From Patagioenas fasciata (Eukaryota > Chordata > Aves > Columbiformes > Columbidae), in the NCBI RefSeq assembly GCF_037038585.1, contig NC_092520.1, positions 147,001,104-147,065,103 of the forward strand: a stretch of DNA of 64,000 bases, read 5' to 3'. Each line of letters begins with the position of its first letter. Position 1 is the first letter of the stretch. Positions 28,635 through 42,900 of the stretch are shown here, piece by piece. Under the pieces are notes generated by a model that worked only from the letters and a program-made list of their open reading frames with translations, was not told the origin of the DNA and did no database searches. A program made the translations under genes and the position numbers.

Positions 28635-28801
28635 GTTTCAGTTGGAAGAGACCCAAAATGGTCATCTAGTCCAACTACCTGACCACTTCAGGCCTGACCA
28701 AAAGTTAAAGCATGTTGTTAACAGCATTGTCCAAATGCCTCTTAAACACTGGCAGGCTGAGGGTATCGGTCACCTCTCTAGGAAGCCTGTTCCAGATCTA
28801 G
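28635..28801 (-). mobile_element. CR1 LINE 3' fragment, 5'-truncated
   Basis: CAGTTGGAAGAGACCCAAAA, GGTCATCTAGTCCAACTACC and AGGAAGCCTGTTCCAGATCT are the bird CR1 3'-UTR in reverse complement. It is about 167 bp long, the usual 5'-truncated form, and has no coding part. Confidence 0.88.
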
Positions 28802-30944
28802 CTTTGCTATTGACATTCTCACTGCCCTCAAAATTAGGTGTCTGACTTCCGTAAATGTTGCTTTTCTTCAAAGCTTACACCAGCTAAATGACTTCAAACA
28901 ATAAAATTCTCCTTAGAGCAAATAGATTGTAAAAGCTGCTTCTGCTTCCCACACTAACTTGAAGCTCACATTCATCCCTGTGATCCATCACCTTGCCATC
29001 ATCTTTCGCCCTGAACTCTCTTTTTACCCTCGTTTGTTTTTCTGTAGATATCCCTATCACCATCACCACAACAATATTTCCTTGTGCACTGCTGTCTCAT
29101 CTTCCTACTTGTTGAAATCCTCTTTAAATAACTGGTAAGGAGTGTAAAGCTGTATGTATGTGTTGCATATCCATCAAGGACACTTGGGAGACAGGAATTA
29201 CATTTTGAGGTAGAGAAATTATATAAGAACAAGTGTGGAGACCCAATACCCACACACTTCCCATCTGATCAGTGACGGTAGCAGAGGGGCAGCTCTGCTA
29301 AAGAAGGCCCAAGATCAGATAGACTACTTGCTGGTAGCGTAGATAGCAACAGTTCAGCCTTACTCATGCCAAGTCCACCCAGACAGCATGAAAGAGTGCA
29401 TGTGGACCTGCATGTGGACACCATGCCTGTTTTGGTTCTCCTCCTCGAGCAAGCTAGGGCAACTACATTGCAAAACATACAGTTCTAAAATGACAGAAGT
29501 TCAACAGGAGATATTGAACAAAATCCTTTCCCAATTTCTTGTGGGTGGGTGAGGTACAGGAGATTCTGACTGTTCCACTGCACTTCTGTTCTCAGATGAT
29601 TTGATTACGTCTGCATTGTACTAGACCAAACATGCCCAGCAGTATTCCCAGGCACAGATGCCAAATGGCATGGAAGACCCTACATCTGTGCTTGTAAACA
29701 ATCATGTTCAACAACACAAGATGGCTACATGCAAACCAGGGTGCTAGTTAGGACAGGTCAAATTCATGCCTGGGTGCTTGCAGGGCTTTGGTAGCACAGG
29801 TGGTCACATTCCAAATCCCAGGAATGCTCACAGACACACACAGGTTTACCACAACAGACACAGACTTCTCGTCAAATCTGGGAGGGCCAAGGACCTCGTA
29901 TGTCATCTTGACTTAATTCAGAAAAACTCCAGCTTGTGTGGAAGGATAAGATAGGCCATATTTTGCTGTTTTGTGAAAGACCATTTAGAAATAAACATAG
30001 CAAAGGAGGTAAAATTTGATGCACAATCCATCACCCTGACCTTTGCAGGAAATAAAGCTCTGGTTTAGAGCTCATCAACCACAGCAACTCATGACCTGAT
30101 TTACTGCTGGTTTACCCTAATATTACACTAATGTAACTCAATTGATTTCTGTATGCTTACAGTAGTATTATATTGGAGTAACATGATAAGAAACACAACA
30201 ATCAGTTTGATGAAGGGACTGTGTGACAGAAAGTTTGCCTGTGTTTGCCAGCTTTATCAGTTGGCCTAATAAAAACTACTACTTCTCCATGCAGGACTGA
30301 GGCCAGAAAAACAAAAACTTAAATTATATTCTCTTACTGGCCTCTGAATTGTGAATTTGTGAATTACTGCTGGTAGGTATTTCAAGAGAAAAAGTAATAA
30401 GAAATTAAAATCAATTCAGCAAATCCTCCTAAGTAGCATAAATGAAGGAAGATTTGTAAATTACTGGTCAAACACTCAGCATATCTGTCACCAGCAGGGA
30501 TTCTCTGCATGACAATGTCTGCCTGTATTTTTCCAGTTGATTTGTAACTGCCCTGGAGAGCAGTGAAAGTTGACTGAAATTCTGCCACTTATATTTCTGT
30601 GTTTTTTGGTTGGTGTTTGCTTGTTTGTTTACATACTGAACATGAAAGTTCTCCTTTGGGCTTCTTGTTCTCTGATCTCTGTTATATGCTGCAGAAGGGA
30701 AAACATTAACCCTTTGACAGTTGCTATACTGGCTTATCATAAAACTGCTTAAAACATACAAGAGTGAAAAAAAGGCTGTCGTATAAAAAAGAGACACAGG
30801 ACAACTTAGAGTGAAAAGATGTAATAACAACAGCTTTGCAAAGCAAAGTTTACAGACCAAAGTTTAGTGTGAAGCAGAAAAACACATACACATGGATTTG
30901 ACCATATGACTGAGAGCAAGAAGCACAAAGATTCTTCTTGCTGG

Positions 30945-30971
30945 AAAAAAAAAAAAAAAAAAAAAAAAAAA
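30945..30971. repeat. Poly(A) tract of 27
   Basis: An uninterrupted A-run followed by TAAAGACATT. It could be the tail of an old retroposed sequence on the plus strand or slippage. No recognisable element precedes it. Confidence 0.8.
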
Positions 30972-33900
30972 TAAAGACATTAATGGGATGTCCTCAGCTG
31001 GAAGAGCATATTCATTAAATTTCTGGCAGTGAACTCTCAGTGGGATAAAGAAATAGGTTTAATTCCTGACAGGACAAACCACAGTGATGAGTGGCATAAA
31101 TGCATAATTCCAAGGGGATGAAGACAATAACTCCTTAATTTCTGGCAACACTAGGAGAAAAATTTCCATTGGGGAAACCTCTGGCATTATTGGCAAGGAG
31201 GTACCTAGCAGTCTGGAGTTACGCTGTTTCCTCAGTATACCCTCAAATTCTGACAAAATACATAGATAACTGATTCCCAAAGGGATGTGAATTGTCTTGA
31301 TTCCTGCAGCTTGCACTGTTGTCTGATTCTTAAGCGAAAGGAAAAGACATCTATCTGTTTCTTTGTACCTTACCTTTTTCCCAGAAGGCTACTTGGGCCT
31401 GAGTGTCTGGCATCTAAGACCTGCACTAACTAATTTCCACCACAAGATCCTGTGTAGGCCTCCTTTCAGGGTGGCTCCCATCAAAACAAAGCCATGAATT
31501 CAACCACTAGCAAAAGAAGCTCATAATATCCAGTCCTGCTTTACAGGCAGTCACGTTAGCTGCTTGCAGACAAAGAGAGGGGTGTGCATGTATATGCACA
31601 TGCACATGAAGCTATATCTCCAGTTCAGACTGACCTGATATATGCAAAGACCATTGTAATCACAATCTTCTGTATTGTTCTTGTGGGCATCTCCCAGCAT
31701 TTAAACTGGTCGTGTATCTTTGCACTGAGTCTCAGGATGAGTTAGTGGCTATACTACACACTGTGTATGGAGCACCATCTAGCAGTGCTAACCCCCCACC
31801 AGTGGAGGAGAGAAGAGTAAGACCCTGGCAGCTGGCAACATCAAATGATGCCTTTCTGCAGCTCCCTCACTCCATGGTATTACCCCTAATGAAAACTAGA
31901 AATGAAATGTCTGTGTTTTTTCAAAGGGAGTTTCATTATTTCAGCAGAACTGGAACAGGACTAGGGAAAAATGGTTCCTGACAGAGCAGAAGAGGAGCTA
32001 ATTTAATACTATGGGTCTAGAATAACAGTAGAACCAAATTTCTAGGGAATATTGGGTAATCAGCAACACCATTTCCATGCAAGGTCAGAAGACCAAACAG
32101 GAAAACTATATTCTAGAGTTACTGAGTTTCACTGACCAGGGCCAAAATTTGAGACTCCAGCAAGAGGACAGCTGTGGCTAGTGCAGTGTAGTGAGGGCTA
32201 GAACAGCAGTACCTGGAGCTGTTTTAATTCAGCTAATATGCTTACAGAAGCTCTGAACTGCAGGTTGGTTGGTGGTCATTAAATGGATTGAGAACTGACA
32301 TTAATTATTACTGAGGAGCAAAGTAATGTTTTCCTAACCCTGCCTCTGTCAGCTCAGGCTCTACCAGTGGGCCAGACGGGTGAGGTACAGTCAAGACTAC
32401 CCAACTCCCAGCAGCAGGGTAGAAATCAGGGAACAATGCCAGAGGCAGAGGTTCAGTGAGGGACTGAGGAGGTCAAAACAATAAAATTGTATCCAAGATG
32501 AACGTTACTCAGATTTCCACCCCAGCTCCTAGTTAGACTTAGAACCAGTTGTAAAAGACTTTATCTCTTGCCTTTCACCTAGTGAGTTCACGTGCTGCCT
32601 GTGGAATGTTTAGTTGCAGCTGAAGAAGGTGACTTATCCCCCTAAAACACATACACACTCTTGGTGCACTCCCAAAGGTTTTTCAGTCTGCCAGATCGTA
32701 AACAGGAAGCAAAAAACACATGCAGGCTGGCTTCCCATTGCAAGCACCTGCTGTAAAAAGTATCAGACCCTCAGACCACAATAGCAGAGTGTTATTAGTC
32801 CCTGGTAGACAAACATGACTCCCTCAGCCAAGCTTGGTCCATTGCTTGCTGCTCCTCTGGATGTAGCTCCAGCATTATCAACCACTTACATCAACACCCA
32901 AATCTAATCCTTCAAATTCCATTGCAAGATTTGACAGACAGTATGATGGGGAGTTGCCAGCCTCCCAAAGTAAAATGAACCCTACATCTCTGCCTCCAGG
33001 GGCTGTGACAAGAGTAGGAACATGGCGACTGCCAGCAGAGCTGCCCTCACCGCTTTTTCTCAGGCTGAAAGGAGGGATCTGGCTTGTGATGAGCACAGCA
33101 GAGTGGCTGCCAGAATGTCAGGCTGCACTTCCCATTTCTTGTTCAGCCCATGGAGCTGGGAGATGGGCAAGAGTGAGTCCCAGGAGTGGGGGAGCAGAAG
33201 GATGAGGGACAGGAGGCCTTCAGCGTAGGTGTAGGAAGCACAAGTTCTGTACAACCGTGAATCCAGTGCTGACAGCTAGCACAGCAGGCCTGTCACGTTC
33301 ATCACCCTGCCTTTAATTACCTCACTACCAGCATCTTTTCTACAAAAGCTCTTTCACACCTTCTACAAATGTGTAACGGTAAACAAACTCCCACTATGGG
33401 TGAGAAGACTCCACCAGTGTAAGAAACCTCAAGCATTTTTTTTAAGCTATGGAAAATTGAAAAAAAAATTCTGCTCACTTGTTAAACTGCATGTGCATAA
33501 GGACTTGGTGACCTGCTCCCACCTTTCCCTAGACTTACCCTATCTTCCGCTAGGTTTTTCACAAGTATCTTGCTAAGTATCAGTTTTACTTCCTTCAAAG
33601 TGAAACATTATATCTTCACCAGGATTTGCTCTACAATGGGCCAAAGTCATCCTGCATGTTCTACTTATGTTCTCTGCAAAACTGAATTGAGAAGGTCGTG
33701 TTTGAGTGGATGCTGAGATTTGGTGGGTACAATGGCATATCCATAGGGTGACCCAAATTCTACTGCTCTTTTAATTCATTTCCAGGCACCTTGAGTGAAG
33801 CAGTTAAACATGAAAACATTTAGGCTTTTAATTCAAGTTTTGCAGTTATAATTTTCAGAATTTAAAATTGTATCTTTCTTAAAACAGTAACATGCAATAA

Positions 33901-36900
33901 AGTACAATACATGCCCCCTGCCACTAAGCCAAAAACAGAGTCCACAGAAAACTATCTGCTTCCAGCAATTCAAATGCTGGGATCCCTTGGGCCCCATGCA
34001 AGCAGCATGCAGTTCAGTTTGCCTCCTGTTCTTCAGGGTGTTTCTGTCTGTGTGTTAATGCTCAGTGGGAACATGAGCTGAAATGGTGTCAGAGCATCAA
34101 GTTCTATATATATATTCACAAAAAAAGTGGTAGAGAAACCATAGCCATAAGAAAGTACCTCAGCCTTGCAGCTGGAGTAGGAAACAAGAAAAAAACTTGT
34201 TCAAAACTCTGAGAAAGTCCTTTACTATGTAGACAGCTCAGGCTGATGCTGAGTTGAGGAGGGATAAAGGACTAGGAAAAGACATGCACACAGGAACACC
34301 ACTTGCACCAAACTGTTGTTATATCACCTCTACTCTGCACTGCAGAGAATATCTGCACTGCAGGCAGGAACACTATGGCAGGTCCATACATACTACTCAG
34401 ACCAGTTGTCCTTTCACTGGTAAATTAAGGGCCTGGGGGTTGTCTACAGGAGTTTCCCAGATCTACATAGCAGCGTAAGTCCCATGAGAAAGAAACAGTC
34501 ATTGCTTCATGAAAGCTGGTTGCAAGTATAGATTGCTGCTGCCTGGCACAATGGGTGCTGACAAAGACACTCTTTGGAGCCAGTGCCTTGCTTTCTTGAA
34601 CAAACTATCAAACTAAGGGCAAGATATATAAAATCGCTGCTTCTAAAAGGAGTATGTAAGCCTCCAGAAACAGAAAGTGGAGCCACTTCCCTGAAGATTT
34701 TGTCAGTCCTCTAGGGGAGCCATCCTGATATAAAAAGACTCATCAGTACCAAGAAAAAATAATTGCTTGTTTTACATTTGAAAAGACACCTTCATTTGTC
34801 AGAATGGAGCAGAAAGGGTAGAAATTGTTGAGGAAGAAAACATCTTATTTGAAGGACACTGGGGAACATTGGAGTTACAGCAGTATTTCAGGTCTTGAGA
34901 AGGAGGTGCAAGGGAAAAAAGAGAGAACATTTGTTTCAGCTAGACATGGAGTGCAGAAAAACTATCTATTTTGCAAGGATTAAAAAGAATAAATAAAAAC
35001 AAGCAGAAAAAGGTAAAGGAAAAAGACTTCTTTGGCAGGCCCAAATCCACAAAAGAATAGAGATAATAATGGATGGGTCATGATAAGAGGAAAAGGATTT
35101 AGCAAGCCCCATCTGGGCAGAGGCTAAGCCTGAGATGCTTCTTACAACAACAACTCGATGACCTAAGAGATACTCACCAACATGTCTGGCAAGAGCTGGT
35201 GACTTCACTGTCCCCCTGCCTTCCTATGTCACACAGATGCAGGATGAGTGCAAGAAGTGGGAAGACTTTTGCTAAGGGAGCCCTTAGGTACCACCATGCT
35301 TGCCTCAGAGCAGGTGTCTGCAGATATTTTAGATCTGCCCCAGCCTGAAAGGGATGAATAAAATTGTGTTTCAACCGGTTTAAGAACAGGCAAGTTTCAG
35401 ATCTCTCACCTAGCAAACAAAGAAGTTCCTGCACAGCTAATCTGTTAGGTGTCATGCATGCACTTCTTGACAATCCTCTCTGTCACTGCAAACTTAAAAA
35501 GAAACAGCAGCTAGACAAGTTGTGGTGTCATCTGGAGATACTGCTTTGTGGTCCTTTCTATCCCATTGCTTAAGCTTCATTGTGAAACCATTAGAGGATC
35601 ACGTTAGTTTTTGCTAGGAAGACTGCAGCGTTAGCTTACTACCTGATGAAGATATCTTCACTGAAACAATTATAATAATCACTTTTGTAACTGCAGAGAG
35701 GGACAAGCAATGTTTAATATGGCACCTAGCTGTGATTAAGTCCATGGAGGCTGTAGTGTTTAACTGAGCCCTGTCACTGATGGCCTTGTCATTGTCTGTG
35801 GCATGGCTTAATCCTCTGATGACTGCATACTTGACTACAACAGCTGACCATGACTCATTCCTGCATTCACTACCTAAGGAAAAAAAAAAATCTTATTTTT
35901 TCGTTAGGTAGAGTCTAACCGAGGCCAATATGATGCATAAAACCTTTCACACTGAAACTTTGGCAAGTTAGTGACTGGAATGAGCCCTCCATTTCCATTG
36001 CTTCATTTCCTTGATCTTTCTAGCACTAAGTGGTTACAACTGTGTCATGCAGGTCCAGATTACCACAGTTCCCCTAGGGAAGAAAAATATAATGTCAGAA
36101 TAGTGAGAAGTCTTTGGTTTCTCAGAAGGTTACAAGGAGTTAAACAGGCACATTGCATACGGGGGCAACATTCCACTTTGTACACACAGAAGGGAGTATG
36201 GTGCCACTGCGATGCAGATGGTGAGCTGTGTAAACAAGAAGTTCCTGTTCTGCATCAGCTTGCTGATGTGCCACTTTTGAAAGGGCATTTGCAGGCTGAT
36301 CATTACCAGTTTACAGCTTGGCCGTGTCCACCATTCTGTCAACGCTGCTTGTATAAACAGGGAAAAGTCAGTGTACCCAGCCGGCCTTCCTTGCTCCTTC
36401 AGACCAGGAGAAGCAGGAAACCTACTCATTTATCACTCAGAAAGGCACTTTGGTGGGAGGAAAAAAAATATTACAAATAGCCATAAAAACAGTCATATCT
36501 CCTGCCCCAACAACAGCATTATTTCAACTTGGTGGATGGTTTAAACTAAATAAAGTTACATTCAGAGATGAACCTCAGTCTTTAGGGCTCTTTATTAGAT
36601 GTGTAAAGCTTGATCCAACAGGGCTCTCAAACAGCTGTTTAAACATGCACATAGTCTTAATGAAGTCAACAATGCTCCTGATGTACTTCAAATGCTCTTT
36701 GCTGGATCCATGCCTATACAACAACTCAGCTCGATTGCCCTTAACCACAGAGGTATTTAATGGGCCACCTGCAGATAGAGCTGCCACACAGTGAAAGTTG
36801 TAACTAGTTCTGTCACCCAAAGAGAGATGGGTGTGTGCTGTGGATCAGGTTCAAATAACAATGGATTTTCATCAGCTTCAGTGGAGCTACTTCCATTCCA

Positions 36901-39900
36901 AATACCAAGACCAGTATCACAGAGCTGTACCTCTTCCCAAAAGTTAAAGCGAGCTTATTTGTTGTTCATATGTTATTTACATATTCAGATGACAAAATAA
37001 TCCAACAGACAAAACCATTGTAGACCCCAATATGGCCTACTTAACTACCATCACTAGTAGTAAACTGTGTGACTTATGCTGTGTAAACAGTAGCAATATA
37101 CTTTTTGCTAGGATATGGTTCTCAGTGTAAAACTGCACACAGCCAAGAGACATTGAAAGTGCAGAGTATATTTCAGCCCTAGTTTTGAAAGAGGGCTGCT
37201 ATAGCTGGCTTTATTTATACACATGAAATTTTAGGTCTGCATATGACCAAAGTAACAACAAGTATTTTCAACCTGCATGAGATACCCAGCAGTGATGTCC
37301 CAGAACATCCTTCCCAGACTGCTACCAGTCTATGCAGTTCATTCGTACTTCTTTTCATTCTTTCTTCTCTTATCAATGAGAACAGGGGCAGGCTTATATT
37401 TACACAACCTCATTTGCCATCTCAGTTGGGGTAAGATTGAGCTCAAGATGAAGACCATGCCTGTGACAGTGTCTACAACTCAGGCTGTTTTTTTTAAGCT
37501 TGGTCTGCAATCAGAGCAAATCCAGCCAGTGCAGGCTCCTGGAGCCCAGTGACACAGCTGACCACCAGCCAAAGCCTGCTTCAGACAAGCAGAAGTTCTC
37601 TCTTGGCTCTACTATTAGCAGGATCTCCATGGTTCAGTTAGGTTACTTAATCCTGGACATCTGATGCCACCTGAGATGGCCAAGGCTGTCCCTGCTTTGG
37701 CTTTTAGCTGCTGCTTCAGGAGAATACCACATGCCATGCGTGTGAGACCCCAGACATGTTCAGGATGCTAGGAAGCTCACTGCTTATCTATTTCAAACCT
37801 TCTTGCCCTAGAAGAGATGTGTTGTGTCAAGGACAGGAGGATTTTACTATGATGCCTTCACAAGAGAGAGGTGCCCAGTGTGACACATTTACCACCAATA
37901 TTAACACAAGTGGGAGTCACATTTGCTTTGGAAATCAAAATCCTGTACCAAAGAGCCCTGATGCTTCTGGGAGGTTTTAGTCTAGCTCTGGTTTTAAACC
38001 TTGTTAATTAACTAATTTCTTTAAAAGGGAAAAAAAGAAAAAAAAAAAGTCTACTGGTCAGACAGTTCAAAGAAGCAGTACATTCAAAGTGAGTCATTCA
38101 CAATATCCAAAGGAAGTCTATTTTCATTGTATTGATGAGAGTATCTCTTCCAGACCAGCAAGACTCTGAGACATTCAGCAACCCAGAAACAGAACAGACT
38201 ATGCAATTTATCTATCTGATCTATGTAAGCTAAGATAACTAGGATTTGAAGCAGCAATTTATTGATAATCACCCCTTTGTGAGCACCATAAAGTCCCCTG
38301 AGATTGTGGAATACTTTTTCAGACACAAGTGGTTTGAGAGTAGAGGGGACATAAACACCAGTATTCTTCCATATTATTTTTGCAAATAAATATAAAAGAC
38401 ACTGAATTAACAGTAAGATCATCACTTCTGGACATGGTGCACCGTCCAGTGTCCTGCTCCTGGTAGTACACCTGACCTCTAAAAAGAATTTTGATTTGCT
38501 GTACCTCAGATTCTCCAGCAGAAAATGGATGCTCTGATGCTATAATACAAACAAGAAATGCTATGTGAATTAAGCTAATAATCTATTATTTCTAATTCTG
38601 CTTACAGCTGGTGAGGTTTATTGGCACGACAGACTTGCGTGGGTCAGGCAGGCATTCTGTTTTCCTGCACAATCCTGGAATGCTAGTTTGCAGAGGTGGG
38701 TGCGTGGGTTTGCAATTATGGTTCTGTTGACTCTAACTCATCCAAGAGAAGATGGCATGATTTGTACATAGCTTTGCTAAGAGTCCTTGTCAGGCTTCCT
38801 ACCATCTGGGCGGAGAGTCATTCCTTGAACAGAACCGACCACGTCAGCTGCAGGGAACTCTAACCAGAATAAGCAAGTTTTATGAGAATGTAACATAAAT
38901 GGGTGGGTTATGAGTTTCAGGACAAGGAGGCTGGCTATATAATCTGAGAAGCTACTGACGATATGCAACAAGATAGCCAGATGTTCCATTGCCTGGTCAA
39001 GGTGAAGACAGGTAGTGAGATGGGCACCTTCTTACATGAAACTAAAACCCAGGCAAAATTGATCTCTTCTTAGGTTTGATTTCAAGCATGAATCTCAGGT
39101 TAGGTTCATTGAAGTTCCCGGACATGAGCTGAGTATTGAATGAAATGACCACTCAGATTTCTAGCAGTTCCAAGTTACGTTTAGAATCAACCTAGGCTCT
39201 AGGGTTGGGGATCTATTGTTGCAAGAAGGAAGGTTGTGAACCTAAGTGTCTTAATCAGAAACCAGTCCAAACGAAGATCTGGAAAAGTGTTGCTTCTTGT
39301 TCTCTGTTTGGTTATATAAAGAACAAAATCGTGTCAAAACAACAACAAAAAAATTCTAGTAGAACTGCTTTACAGTGGAGGCCCACATGATTTTCCTCTA
39401 CGTTTCCACAGATTTTGGGTATGTGTTCAAGCCTTTGTTAGCATACACTGAAAATTGGAGGGGAATTCTGATTTGTGTTGTTTTGTGGGCATTGCTATGT
39501 TAGCATTTGTTTGGCTGGTATCCACTTTCCAAATCTGGAAATGACATCAACATTTGCATTTTTTATTCTTGTTCTAAGCTATTCTGCTATTCAGTTCAGG
39601 CTCACCTTCTAGACTAGGGCTTGAGATCTCTAATCCCATATGTATTTCAAACTTAATTTTATTTTTTGTTTTGATGGAGTGGATTTCACTTTTTATTTTC
39701 TCAATTACAAGAAGAAAAATGGAATATATATCATTTTAACAGACTCTTCCTAACCACATGTACCTAGGCAGAGAAAGGCCTAGAATAGACCATGTGGGTC
39801 TAGCTCCATCAGGATCACACATGGGAGGCAGTCTGTCAGCATGCTTCATACTGTGTCTTACCCTGTGTATAGGCATGTATTGACATCTGTCTCTGTGTTG

Positions 39901-42900
39901 ACATCTATGATGCTAGCAACTGAATAAAAAAATTGAGTCAACAGTGCCACCCTACAGAGACCAGCATGAATCCCATCTCTTGACTGTATCCTGGTGCATG
40001 ATATGGTATTACCAGTGCAAGAGGGATGCTAACTGTGTCAGAGTACTGCTGCTCCCTTTTCTTCTGTAGCCCCTGCTCCAAGACTCTTCCACCTTACACT
40101 GCTGAAGCTCCTCATGCCTTCCCAGCAGCCTTTAAGAGGATGCATGGCACCAGCACCATGCAATTCAGGGAAGCAGGAAAATGGCTAATGTCTTTCCCCT
40201 TTGCTGTTGCCATATCTATCCACAGTCCTATGGACAATAACCTATGCATGTGCTAAGCAGCTGTGCAAGAGCTCAAGTAGCATTGCAACTGATGGGCTTC
40301 AGAAAGCACTGATAACCTCTGAAAGGTAGTCTCTAGGGTGATCTAGTATCATCAGAGGGAAACGCAACAGGTGATTAGTCAAATCTTTCTACACCTGCAA
40401 TCTCAGAAGGTCTTTTGGGAAATGTATAAAACCCAATGCCTGCTGCTCATGGATAGAGGTTGTCACATTTCATGTACATTGCAACAGAAAGGTTTACATT
40501 TGCTGCCCCGACTTTGGCAACACAAGAATGCTGCACATTCTGCAGCAGTGCAGGTTTCATGGGGCTCACCTGAACTCAGCTGAGCTGTTCACATATCTAA
40601 TGTCAGCCCATTCTTCTACATGTCACTAATCTCGGCCTTCAGGAAACTGATGTCTACTCAGTGGCGATCTACCTCACCAACAAGGGCTGTTTCTCTACTT
40701 TTCCTGACTGAACCGTGCAGAACACCTTCTGCAGTGTGGTATGGTCATTTGGCAGAAATACCACTTATTTGTGTTTTAAGATCACTCAGATCAATCTCTA
40801 CGGCCAACCTTACCAGGACAAGGGCATTAAAATATCACTACAAACTCTGCAGGGCTTCTTTTGATGTGAAGGGTATACATTGGTTCTGGTCTGGACCTCA
40901 TCTGGACCTCCACCAACAAGCCAATCCTCACATTGCTCTTGCTGACCTTCACATCTTGTTTAGTATAAAACCACATTCCTTTTTCCCTGGAGCTGTATGA
41001 GTGAAAGCTGTGAATATTGCCTGGCTCCACTCACCTTCTGGTTTTCATTTGAACAGAAATAGGTCTTGGTCCTTCCAATCAAGCCACCCTGCCTTTTTCT
41101 GAACTGCAGGAAAAGCTCCAGCGAGCTGCAGGTACGTCATATGCACCGCCCCAGAGCAGAGCAGCTGTCTGTAGGTTTGCTTTATGATTTCATATGACAG
41201 CTATTCTCCAAGTCAGAAGACTTGCTGAAAAGTACGAATGGTCAAGTAAAGAGAAGTCTACCTCACCTTCTACTATGTCCCAGCTCACCTCTTGCTCACC
41301 TACATGCTGGCTTTGCTGTAAGGCAGGATGACTGGATGGACAGCCCCAGAGTGTTGTGGTCACTTGGCCTCGCTGTGTCTATGTCTATCCAGTACTCAGT
41401 GACAGTGATAACATAGCCTGCATTTTGTGGGCTATGACTAACTTGCTCTTAAAGAACAGTCCTGCCCTGGCCTCTGCCCAGCCATGTTCCAACCCTGCTG
41501 TCTAGTTGGTGTGCCTGCTGGTGTGCTAGCACCATGTTCTCCATGCCTGCACACAGGACTAAGAAGGTTCTCCAGTGCCAGACCTGAGTGGACATTCTCC
41601 CCATCAGCACAACTCCCATCTCCTCCACAGATTTCTGCTGCTACTTCCCATCAGCAGAAAGTAAACTGCAGCACTGGAGTACAGTGGTGTCAATGGCATG
41701 GAAGGGCAGGAGAAGACAAGGACCTAAAATCCCCCGTAATTACCACAGCAGTCTGCAGCAACATAATTGTCTCCAATATTTGAAGTCTTGCCTCCTGGAA
41801 ATAGCTGATAAAGAAACATCCCTTGCTAGGCAAAACCTCTGACTATATAGGGACCTCTATTTTAGTTTCTGTCATTTGTGAAGACAGCAGCACTGTTCTG
41901 GAACGCAGCCTGCAAAAGGTTGTGTCCTGCAGAATAGAGGCCATCTACTGAGACCAGCACCAGCCAGCCAGTCTTTTATCCCCACCTAGAATCCCTTTGC
42001 TGCACAGCCTGTCAGTCCTGGTAACCTAGGGGCTTTTTTTCCATGCCCACAAAGCCAGGGTTGACTCTACTTCATGCCGTGCACTCCCACTTTCTTTCTG
42101 ATTCCTGTTTTCTCTAGGGCATAGTCCCTCTAGATAGGTTTGCTCCAGCAAAGATAGAATAAGGTGTAAATTTCTCACCTTCTATCAGAGCTATTCCTGC
42201 CTTTCCATAATTTGTAATGCTTTTCTGTCCTTTCTGCACTTACTCAGCCATTACTTTTGCAAAACCCATCCCCCCCAACTTTAAATTGCTTCCCCTTTTC
42301 TTATGGCTCCCTTTCTCAATTAATTTTTTGGCTTTTCTAATCAATCTCCCTGAAACAATGAAGCTAACAACCTTGCTAAAGCAGATTTAAGAGATGCAAG
42401 TATAGGCTTGCTCTCTGTGCAAGCCTTGACTCAGCACATATGCAAACAGGCTCCAAAAATAGATCACACTTTCCCAATTCACATGTGATGCATGTGCCAT
42501 ATTTCTGTGCTGTGCTTTCCAAAAATAACATCCACACATGATTGGTTGGTCTAAATCTGTGAGTATTTAGCTGCATGCTTTTTCAACACATGCACCAAAG
42601 CACCGAGCTCCCCAGTCTTTTCATAGAGGGATTTTTCTCATGGGTACTTCCCCCTCTATTCACAAAAATAAGGGTTATGTCCCTTCCCCTGTGCAATTGC
42701 GCAACATCCCTGTGGCAATTTCATAAACTCTTCACATGGAAAAGTGACATTAGGTGTCGGCTGAAATGTATTTTTAGCTTCTATCCATGCTCTCTAGCAG
42801 CTGGAAGCAAAGAGATAACCCATTACCTAGAAGTTAACCAATTTCCCTGGAACACCAGCAAGGGCTCTGCAGAGCAGTAGCCCAGAAACTGCAGTGTGAC

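Noticed and set aside
35971..36480. 169-codon plus-strand frame as a host gene
   Set aside because: No recognisable domain, no neighbouring exons and no signal peptide. This length is expected by chance in 64 kb.
40620..41000. 126-codon plus-strand frame as a gene
   Set aside because: No domain or motif is seen and the composition resembles translated noncoding DNA.
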